From Scylla paramamosain (taxonomy: Eukaryota > Arthropoda > Malacostraca > Decapoda > Portunidae), in NCBI RefSeq assembly GCF_035594125.1, contig NC_087178.1, forward strand, positions 5,173,501 through 5,237,500: 64,000 nucleotides of DNA, written 5' to 3'. Each line of letters opens with the position of its first letter. Position 1 is the first letter of the stretch. Positions 29,989-40,408 of the stretch are shown here, piece after piece. Both the position numbers and the translations under genes were made by a program. A model generated the notes under the pieces. It saw nothing but the letters and a program-made list of their open reading frames with translations. It had not been told where the DNA came from and made no database searches.

Positions 29989-32232
29989 GTCAGCGTCATA
30001 ATTAATAATTCAGTCAAGTTACCTACATGTCGTCACAGTCAGACACTAGAAATATTAGTCTATCATCAGGTAGTCACCTCAACCCATTCATTCTTTATTT
30101 ACATATCTAACCAGCTAGTCAATCTCTCCATTCCTCTATCTGTCATCCGCTGCAGGGTAACCGTGGAGGAACTAGAGGAACAGCTGAAGCAGTCCCATGC
30201 AGAGACCGCTGCCGTCAGAGAGCAAGTCACGGCCCTCACGCAGCAGCTGGCCACCTCAGTTCCCCGCGCCGAGGCCCTCATAGCGCGGCGGGACCTCGAA
30301 CGGCGCATCGAGACCCTCACCAGGTTATTACGTATTTCTTTCCGCTGCCGTTGCCACTAGTGTAAAGCCTATTCATGTCCTATTAAAGGTGACTCGTAAT
30401 TATATGCGATATATGATGCTGTAGAGCTATCATTCATGTTTTTGATATCTGAATTGAAAGATTGTATTATCTATTCGGTTTTAACGTACACTGATAAGTT
30501 ATTCTTATATTGTATACTATCATTCCCTGAGAGAGACACGTAGAGCAGCTTTTAACTCAATTCCTCTTTCTATCAACTCGACACAACCTTCCAGACAACT
30601 ATCCCCTCTTCTTCAATGACACTCAACTGTCCCCCTCTTCTACACTGAACATCCTCGGTCTGTCCTTTACTTATAATCTGAACTGGAAACTTCACATCTC
30701 ATCTCTAGCTAAAAACAGCTTCTATGAAGTTAGACGTTCTGAGACGTCTCCGCCAGTTTTTCTCACCCCCCCAGCTGCTGACTCTGTACAAGGGCCTTAT
30801 CCGTCCATGTATGGAGTATGCTTCATATGTCTGGGGGGTTCCACTCATACTGCTCTTCTAGACAGGGTGGAATCAAAAGCTTTTCGTCTCATCAACTCCT
30901 CTCCTCTAACTGACTGTCTTCAGCCTCTCTCTCACCGCCGAAATGTTGCATATCTAGCTGTCTTCTACCGCTATTTTCATGCTAACTGCTCTTGTGATCT
31001 TGCTAACTGCATGCCTCCCCTCCTCCCGCGGCCTCGCTGCACAAGACTTTCTTCTTTCTCTCACCCCTATTCTGTCCACCTCTCTAACGCAAGAGTTAAC
31101 CAGTATTCTCAATCATTCATCCCTTTTTCTGGTAAACTCTGGAACTTCCTGCCTGCTTCTGTATTTCCACCTTCCTATGACTTGAATTCCTTTAAGAGGG
31201 AGGTTTCATGATCTTATTCATCAATTTTTGACCACTGCTTTGACCCTTTTATGGGACTGGCATTTCAGTGGACATATTTTTATTATTGGATTTTTATTGC
31301 CCTTGGCCAGTGTCCTTCCTACATAAAAAAAAAAAAAAAACTACAGATTGACTATAGTTGCGGTCTGCTCCTGAAGGGATAACCAAACGCTGACTGAGGC
31401 GGTAGAGAAGGAACAGAGGGAGCGAGAATGGCTGGAAGGGGAGCTGCGGGCCCAGTACGAGGCAGCAGAGGGAACGGACCAAGAAATGACCAATCTTCAG
31501 ACCTTTGTGAGGAAGCTGCACGCTCTAGTGGAGGACAAGACCAAGGCTCTCGACACACAGAAGGTTGTCAGACAGCCAACAGAGTGTGAAAATATGTGAA
31601 ATTTAATAGATTCCCAAATCCTTGATAATAGCTGTTTCATTTTCTGGATGACAGGAGGAGAGGGACAGCATGGCAAGGCTCTTGGAAGAAGCCAAAGAGG
31701 AGGCAACACGGCTGAAGAAGGAGGTAGAGACACGTTCCCGCGTTCTTACAAGAGTGGAGGCCGCCTACAAGGAGACCACTGGAGTAATCAAGGTTAGGGC
31801 ATCGTATTCTTTGATGTATTGGAGTCTTATCACTATTACTTTTAACAAGCTCTATAAGTTATTTGGGGATTTTTAAGCATGTTTTCATTGTTCTAGTGAT
31901 ACTCTAATGGGTCACATGAAGATCCGCTAGCCCAGCTACATTTTAAGGGCCCTTTCACACAAGTGGTTTGGTCGCGTGGCTCGGCAGCGAGACCAAAACG
32001 CTGAGGCACGCGGTCGAAATGCGCGACCGGGTCGCGTCAGCTAGCCGTCCGTGTGAAAAGGCTATCTGCTCCAAAGCGCTGCAGCAGGCTCACTCAGACT
32101 AGCTTAATTGAATCGTAGACTCTAATGATGAAATTGTTGCTATCCTACTTCTCCTTTGACGTCGTCGTGGTCTGCGACGATGATCACTATGGATTCATCC
32201 CATTACATATGAATGGTTGACAGTAGGGAACT

Positions 32233-32331
<99 letters not shown>

Positions 32332-35300
32332 TCCTTTCATCTCACCAAACAGCTTAAAGAGGAGGACTTGGTGAGACTACAAAAGGAATCATCGACGGCA
32401 CGACGACAATTTGACCAGCTGGAAAAAACAGTGAGACGACAGGAACAGAGACGAGCTGACATCGAGGGTCAGGTCAAAAATCTCCGTGGGCAGGTTAAGG
32501 TCAGTGTTAAAGACTTACCTTGAGGTTGTTATTAATTCACTGCAAAACATTTCGCCTAAATTAAGTTGTATAACTATATCTTTTAAACAAATAAGATTAA
32601 TGATTTTCTTTTAAATATTTGCAAAGGTATTAGAGAAGCAGGTTGTAACGGAGACCAGAATGAGCCAGAGGTCAACTCGGCAGGCTGAAAAAGTGAAGCG
32701 CGAGAGAGACGTCCTGCACCGGGCTTATGTCAAGGCTCAGGGTGCGTGAATTCTTCACCTGAGGCTTGTGATATGACTTTGTAGTTCATAAATGTATATA
32801 AAATACAACTGAAGATGTTTTTATTTTATGCAGATAATATACCATTTGAAAGTTGAGATGGTTCCATTCCATAACAGCAAAAGGCAGTCAAGCTTAAAGC
32901 ACAACAGAGAAGAGAATATTTAATATAGGATAAAATTTCTTGACCATCATAGACAACATACAAAGGGAAGATAGCTAGAAAACAATTAAAAACTGATCAT
33001 TCATTATGCTCCAACATTTGATTCCTTGGTGTATCTCTTTCAGGCACTATACATAAGCATTCAGGCCTCATTCACATCCGAGAGCTGGAAAGACAAAATG
33101 CAGAGAGAGAATTGGTGCGTAGGTCACGTGATCTAAACAAGCAGGACCGTCTCATTGATACACTCCAGCGTGCCAAGGACAGGTACACAAATCAAGCCTC
33201 ATTCACCACTGTCAGGTTTCACTATTGTTTCTTAATGTAATGAAATAATGATGGTGATGATAATACATTCAGTGGATTGGATCAACATGCACAGACAAGT
33301 GGAGGAGACGTCAAGGTTGGAGACAAAGGTGGTGGAACTAGTAGAGGAGGTGGAGGTGCGGGGAAGGGACACAGAGAGGCTGATGCACACTCAGGCTGCC
33401 ACAGAAACAAGCCTTCAGCAGGCCACCTCCCTTTCAGATGCACTCAAGACTGATAATTTCATTCTGAGCCGACACCTTCGCAATGTCCGGGTGAGTTGTA
33501 ATACTGAACTAAACATAAGTAAGTGTTTATTCATTGACTGATTTAGTCTTTGAACAGTTCTTCATAAAATACACTGTAATGAACTTTTTGGACTTTTATC
33601 AGTGGGAGCAACTTTTTTTTCAGTATACACCAGTAGGTTGTGTTGTATGAATTCTCTCTATTACTTGCTTTCCACTCAGTATTAGCTATGGGATTTAAGG
33701 CTTGCCTCTCCCTTCCTTCCCCAGACTGAGAAAGATGAGCTGCTGGAGGAGTCAAGGAAGGCTGGCTACCTGGTGACAAAGCTGCAACAAAACTTAAATA
33801 GTAGAGACACTGAGATCCAGAAACTCACTGCAGGTAGATGGAGGGGTGAAAGGTTGGAGAGGAATTCAAGCACAATTCTGTATGTAGAAAATTTGGGAAT
33901 AACTAAACAAATTGATTACTACATACAATTCGGTTTGGACAGATGTCAAAAAGAAGACCACAATTCCAAGGTTCTTAAGGCATCTTAGACAGATAAAGGT
34001 TGACCCTCCCTAATAGTTATATAGATTCATTGTTTACACTTCCATCTTCTAAGAGCACCTGTCAATTCATTGCAGAGGTATCCATGCTGGAGCGCCTGAC
34101 AGACCAGCTCAAGGCAGCAGAGCATGCAGCGAGGAGTGTGGCAGATGAGAGGCAGCGAGCAGTACAATATGCTGAGGCAGAGAAGGTGGGACTGACACGC
34201 CTCCTGCACCAAGAAGAGAACACCAACAAGGAACTGCACAAGGAGATTGAGGAGGTAGGCTGTCCAAGGCAATAGAGTTTTTGCCCTTAAACTGATGGCA
34301 TATGTTTCATGTCCTCTTTTATTGTAGGTCTTTTTGCACGCACATCATCTATCATACTTCAATATGCTCCCTTGATTTTGTCTCAGTATTTGATTATAAT
34401 TGTTGTTTAGATATTGAAAAAAAAAAAAATAAAGAGTGAAGCTTTATATTGGAGGGCTCCTCCACAGGGACAAGCTGGGCGTGCTGTGGTGACAACACAA
34501 CTGGCACGTCGCAATGATGAGGTGCGGGCGTTGCGGGAGAGAGTCAAACTGCTGGAGCATGTGCTTCACAAAGGTGACAAAGACTACAACAACCGCATCC
34601 AGGACATCAAAACTCTAACTAATGAGGTCAACTCTCTTCGGTGAGCACTCAACACCCTGTGAATTTGACATGTCTAGGATGTAGTTGGTAACTATCTTGT
34701 AAATTGAATGATTAGATAATAGCAGGATTTAAATTGTACACATAAGAAGAAACAAGTGATTACTGTGTTGTGAACAGATCAAAGAGTCTGTCAGTGTAGT
34801 GCGGACTCCTGAATAGTGTTGCCCCTTTCCAAAACCAACAGTGATGAGAGACAGGTGCTGGGACGGCATGTCAAATTGGTGGAGGCCCTCAAGGTGGAGT
34901 TGGTACGCCTTCAGAGGGAACTCATCTCATCACAGAATAAGAGGGCAGTGCTGGAGGAGGAAATCATTCGTAGGGAAAAGTCTCACCGATGGACTACTCT
35001 CAAGGTTTGTTGTGATGGCTCCACAAGTTGCCTGAGGGATGAAAGTCTATGTTGGTAATGATGGTATTGCTTTGTTATCTTATGAGGTGTTTGTATTACT
35101 GGCACATGAAAATATAGTGACATGGATAGAACTACTAAATGCATTAATATCTTCACTGCTGATAGTTTTACTGATATATGTATCTCATGCAGGCATCTGA
35201 TCCAGGCAAGTATGATCTACTGAAGAAGAACCACCTGCTGCAGAAGAGGCTTGTGGCTGCCACTCAGAGGTTGGCAGCCAGCGAGGGAGAGGTGCTGACT

Positions 35301-36151
35301 TAACTGTTTTGTTGTTAAATAGCTGTCATACATTTCTGATAATGTTAACAGCCTCAAAAGTTTTTTCCTTTCTGTTTATCATGAGACACACAACAGTACA
35401 ACTTATCACATACAGTACTACTTTGAAAATATTTTTTTGTACTGTTTACATATGAATGAAATTTCCTGTATTTCTTAATATTCATATGACAATGTGTAAA
35501 AACAAAACAATAAGAAGCCCTATCAGATTAATGAGCACTTTGACTCAGATTGCCCACAAGGAACGAGAGTTGGAGGAGATGCGACGTGTGGTTGAGCGCT
35601 CAGCAAGTCATCACTCTGATGCTGCTGCAAAGCCTCACCTCATCAGTCAGCTGCGGGCCAAGGATGACCAAATCAAGGTCAGTAACTTTGACATATATGA
35701 CAGACACTTGTGATGTGATAAAACATCAGCTTAATGTGCCTGTTCTGAGTGTGGAGTGATGTACGTGGCAGAGTGTGACAGCAGCTCTTAATGTGGCCCT
35801 GCTGGCCCAGGAGGAGGCGGAGCAGGAGAGGCGCCACCTCAGGAACCAGCTGGCTGTCACCATGCGCAAGATGGTGAGTGTCTATGGGTTTTATAGATAT
35901 ATTAAACCAAATATTTGAAATCTCTCTGTCCTTTTCTTTGCTTTTTGCTTCCTAGTGATTTTTATTCTCATATTTCTTTTGGATACCAGAATAACCTCCA
36001 GCGGAGACTACAGGCCAAGCAACCAGGCACAGATGCTGGAGGAACAGCAGCAACAACAACGGGAGCAACTGCAACAACACAGCCACCACCATCAACAACA
36101 GCAACAACAACAGCAGCAGCACGAAGGGGTCAAGAGACTGACCCAGCTTAG
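29654..36151 (+). CDS. CFAP58: CFAP58-like cilia/flagella-associated coiled-coil protein
   Basis: CFAP58 is a long coiled-coil protein of motile cilia and sperm flagella. The predicted 765-residue product is almost entirely heptad-type coiled coil after a short acidic N-terminus. Its C-terminal half carries the family signature: [20 protein letters not shown] and [16 protein letters not shown] (about 500-545), then [20 protein letters not shown] with LLQKRL (about 595-621), which match the RRNDE, KGE.QYNQRLEDM and HRWRKLEASDP blocks known from vertebrate CFAP58. Human CFAP58 is about 870 residues, so this copy is somewhat short, mostly at the N-terminus. The start is ATG GCA GCT ACA ATG in the first exon, with no alternative. 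The last exon encodes a Thr/Ala/Pro-rich tail that is unlike the family and reads as glutamine-rich coil in another frame. It is divergent from LUC7L and convergent with the SASH-like gene. Confidence 0.82.
29935..29984. repeat. (CT)n microsatellite in a CFAP58 intron
   Basis: Twenty-five CT units in intron 2, about 170 nt before the exon at 30156. Confidence 0.97.
30553..31340 (+). mobile_element. 5'-truncated LINE copy in CFAP58 intron 3
   Basis: It belongs to the same family as the copy at 15.3-16.7 kb. Homology starts at AACTCAATTCCTC, equivalent to about 16.12 kb in copy 1, and runs through the C-terminal region ([18 protein letters not shown], then [10 protein letters not shown]) to the shared 3' UTR (GGCATTTCAGTGG ... 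CCTTGGCCAGTGTCC) and a poly(A) tail at 31325-31340. Frame interruptions show it is dead. It lies in the sense orientation of the host gene, 36 nt before the next exon. No clear target-site duplication was found. Confidence 0.9.
31951..32061. mobile_element. MITE-like element with CCTTTCACAC terminal inverted repeats
   Basis: CCTTTCACAC at 31951-31960 is mirrored by GTGTGAAAAGG at 32051-32061, bounding about 110 bp of GC-rich DNA unlike the A/T-rich intron around it. The interior also has local palindromes (GTCGCG with CGCGAC). No coding capacity. Target-site duplication is unclear, and the superfamily cannot be named. Confidence 0.55.
32235..32328. repeat. (GA)47 microsatellite just before a CFAP58 acceptor
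   Basis: The perfect GA run ends 24 nt before the exon at 32353, leaving only a short pyrimidine-containing stretch next to the AG. Confidence 0.98.
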
Positions 36152-38177
36152 TGGCTTTGCCCTGGTGCACTGGGGACAACAAATCATTGTGTGTGGATGT
36201 TGAGGGCTGTCACGGATACTATCAGCAACACAGATGAGAGATGTTTTTGTTCTTTCATTGATAGAGACACTGGTGGTCTTTTAATGAGTGTGTGATCCAA
36301 TATTGAGGAGTTTATTAAAAAAGCAAAAGTACTGCCTTATAACTTGGGTTTTCTATATTCTACTATTTGACTTAGTTACCATTTCCTGTACTTACTGACC
36401 CCACTCCATATCCCTTGAAACCCATGGGAAGGAGGGTTTTAACTCATCCTGGACCTGTATGTGTACAGTATTGCTTGTTGGTGACTAGTGAGCTCCTTTC
36501 TCTCCCATTCTTCTATACATGTCTGAAGATCTCACATTCATTAGTTTAGGCTGTTAAAAGTTTGCCTCATCAGCTGTTATATTCACCTAAAAAATAGTAA
36601 GCAGCCAGTGATGATGTTTCAGTCTCTTCTTGTTTACCTATAGGAAAGGGATCAGTAAAAAGAGTCACTTTGCCTCTAACTATAATATATACTATATACA
36701 AATAATGATGACATATTATCTGTACAATACAAAAGTTGGAAGAGTAAAACTTCTAAAGTTTTGGAATAAAGAGCTGGAGGAACATATGATGTGACCATGT
36801 GGGAAGCGCATCTTTATCATTATCAACACCAGGAACCTGCTTGGCCCAACCTAAACTGCCCATGTTATAAAAAAAAAAAAAAAAACAGTTTGTGATAACA
36901 TAAAATCCTCTGCCCTTTCAGGGTAAGGATGAGACTGAACAGATTAAAATATCATCAGATCTCTCAAGTACACAATAAAATACAACAAATAGAAACATAT
37001 TCCAGTGAACTGTAAAAAAAATAATTTTGACAATAATAAGCATGTGTATATCATATAATAACTAAAATTAGTACATAGGTAATTGTTACATGTTCTAAAT
37101 CTTGGCATCAGAAAGTTACTGTTGACACGTTAGATAACACAGCCAGACACGTCACAGTGAACATGTGGAGGCAGGCCTCAGCCTCACCACACCACACCAC
37201 CTGCCCCAGGTGATGCTGGAACACAGGCTCTTTAGTATCACAACTTGGCAACATTACAACTGAGGACTGATGATCCCGCTGCCACAAAGGGAAAACACAG
37301 GACATGACTCATTTTGTCACCCAAAACATTTCTCCTCCTACACTCTACTTGGCAATAGTCTAACGTACACAATTTTGATCTCGTTACATATTTCCTAAGA
37401 TTCAATTAATTAATACTGTATATCTTACATATAATGTTTAAGTAAAGTTTGCATAAATTAAATTTTTCTTAAAACTATTAAGAGGAAGAATTTGATTGAC
37501 TCACAAGAACCTTCACAGTTGCAGCTTGGTGTGGGAAGAGTGCTAATCCTCACAACAAGTACAGCATCAGTTACATGTTGGATCATCCTATCACTATATA
37601 TAAAATGATATGGTAGTATATATAACTGTGTTAAGATATAGGTGAAAGACAAGCTATAAAAGTTGGCTGCATTCCCCTTCCAGCCAGCCACTCCCCAACT
37701 CAGGAACTTCTGAGAAAGGAGCTCATGTCTGGCTACCTCAGTGCTCCTTAGTCCACTCACTGACACTTCAATCACTCTCCCTCTCTTCTTTCTTTGCAAA
37801 AACTAACTGACAGGGTTTGACATGCAACACAGTTAAATACAATGTTGTTCACATCACTTTCTCTTAATCATATTGTCATATTTCTATATTCTCAAATGCT
37901 TTTCGAAGTCACTTTCAATTTTGTAATATGCACCAACCTTCACTATGGAACACTGAGAAAATTAAATATGTTAAGGAATACTTAAATAATTCTCAACTGT
38001 TCAACACTGAGGAGGTATTCTGAGTGATGGGACCATCTTACTGGATCCCAAGTAAACATTACTTGTACAGTGACTCCAAACTAGTGAGGAGGAAGGGCAT
38101 CACATGAAAAGTGATTCTCATGTTCCTATGCTAGAACTAGGAGAGTAACCCACTTCTGATGAAAATGCCAGGCTTAC
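36152..38177. other. Convergent 3' region between the CFAP58-like and SASH-like genes
   Basis: Probably the 3' UTRs of both genes plus a short spacer. It is A/T-rich, with an A-run near 36.87 kb, and has no recognisable coding sequence. I found no canonical AATAAA on the minus strand close to the SASH stop, so its 3' end is not placed. Confidence 0.5.
36765..36770 (+). terminator. Candidate CFAP58 poly(A) signal AATAAA
   Basis: A canonical hexamer about 610 nt past the stop codon. Confidence 0.45.
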
Positions 38178-39487
38178 TCAAGGAGGGGACTCTGTTGCAC
38201 CTCCTCCAGCCTCACTACTTTCTGCCTGCTGTGCCTCACCTACTGCCTGCTGGGGATCTGTGCCATGCTTCTGTCCCCTGACAGACACTGGCACTTCCCG
38301 CCTCACCACCTCTTTCTCAAACACACTGCGTGCTGTCACAAACTTAGCTTCGTAGTCCACCTCTGGGTCATGCCTGACCCTTGAATCTCCTTGATGGTGT
38401 GCATGGCGGGGCTGTGAGTGAGGGCTGGCTGGGAGGACAGTGGCTGGGTGGGCACGGTAGGAGTGAGACTCTGACGTGCTGGAAGGTAGTGTGGCCGTGC
38501 CACTGGTGGTGGTAGTGGCCTCTGAAGGAGGGGAGTCAAGGGCTGATCCGTGCGTATCATCTCGCATGGCTTGGCCACCTTCTCCCACAGGAATGTTGTA
38601 GGGACCCCGGGAGTGGTATCCAGAGGAGGTATCTGTGGAAGGGGTGGACTGCCGGGTGTCCAGGTTATTTTCATCAAGAACACTTGGTGGCTGAGTGGAG
38701 CAGCGATGGTCTGTGTAGCAGCCAGAGTCACGGCCATGGTCTCCCCGTCGCAGGGCTGCCTCAGTGGTCTCCAGAGTCTCCGGGAGGTCTGGCTCAGGCT
38801 CAGAATCAGCATCATGGAGCATAGCCACGGCTGTCAGCAGCTTGGCACACGTCTCTGGGTCAGTGATGCCCAGACAGTCAAGGTCAGCCTTCTCCATGTC
38901 ACGGAAGTGCTCCAGGTCTTCATACCCATTAAGCATAAATACCTGTAAGGATATTCAGGTATAAAGAGAACGAATGCCTCTGTGAATGTCCTAATATGTC
39001 TATTTATGATCAAAGAGTTACAAACATGGTAACAAACTTTAACACAGGTTTAATTCTGTGGCAACACATGTGTCTCAACAAAGCATTCAGACCTGAATGA
39101 GGTGGCTGAGGTGGAGGCGAGTGAGCAGTTCCTCCAGGGTGCGGGAGCGGCCACGGCGTGGTGTGGTGCCTCTCCCAGCACGACTCTTGCGGACGGGACG
39201 CTCCACCTCTTCCTCCACCAGGATGAACTTGAAATGCCCAACTCTGCCATCTACACAGCCCTTCCACAGGCCAGACGGGTTCTTGGCAATGATGTCGATG
39301 GTGTCTCCCTTCTGCAAGCCAGAAGGAAGGTTTATACAAAGACTATCTGAAAAGCTTCAATCTTAGAAGCTAAGATCTGAAGATATATCTATTAATTCTG
39401 CTGCTTACTAAGTAAAACTGCCTTAAGGGGATGACCATGTAGATATTTTCATTGTGAGTACTCTTATCTATGCATTTTTCCCAGGCA

Positions 39488-39528
<41 letters not shown>

Positions 39529-40371
39529 TAGTCTAGCATTTCAAAAGTTTTCTCCTGTCTCCGCACCATCTACCCTGCTCATGAAGATCCTCCTCAATGG
39601 CTCACTCTCTCCTTCTCCCAAGCCACCATCTCCTCCACCAGCACCTTGCCAGCACTGCTCACCTTGAACTTGAGTGCGTCTCGGTCATAAGGTGAGGGCT
39701 GACAATCCACCAGGGCCCGTGCACGGCCGATGAAGGGACCTGTGTAAGGTTCAGCATCTTCCCCGGAGAGGGAGGACCGGTTGCTTCCTGAGGGTGCGGC
39801 AGCTGTGGCCACCAACCACAGGTTACTCAGGTGTGACATTCAATGCCTCACTCGACACATGACACTCAACTTATTTTTTCTCAATAATATTCAATACTTT
39901 GGAATATCTACCATTATTAATGAAGGGATCTTTTTTGCATGAATAATTTGGTTTAACTATGCACTATAATTATAGTATATGTATCTGCCTATTTGATGGA
40001 AAAGTGCATGCACTGATGACTGTATAATGTGAGTGTTGAGGCAAAGCAAGATCAGAAAACAATGATGTACAATAATAAAACATGAATTCTAAAATATGGA
40101 GACATTTTTTTCTCTATGTAAAACAATGATGTATAATAATAAAACATGAATTCTAAAATATGAAGAGATATTTTTTTCTGTATGTCCTGACTATAGATAC
40201 TTGTTCCACTTTCATATATGACTACAGTGAGGAGAGTGCAGCAGGACACACCAGGACAGTGATGTGGTGTGATACATGACTGCACAGTCTGCCTCCATTT
40301 GTGGTCTCCTCCCTTTCATCTTGTTTCTCTTTGATATTTTTGAGGGGCAGGGACTTGGTACCAGAATAGTT

Positions 40372-40408
<37 letters not shown>

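Larger units (their letters stand above)
29654..36151 (+). other. CFAP58: Exon map of the CFAP58-like gene
   Basis: Exons: 29654-29668, 29784-29860, 30156-30323, 31377-31563, 31655-31792, 32353-32499, 32627-32741, 33044-33182, 33295-33490, 33725-33833, 34076-34254, 34468-34640, 34842-35004, 35193-35291, 35549-35677, 35772-35873, 35990-36151. Lengths sum to 2298 nt, 766 codons with the stop, and all phases match. Two donors are weak: GTTATT after 30323 and GTGCTG after 35291. The acceptor at 31376 (GAAG|G) has a mobile-element insertion just upstream. Confidence 0.83.
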
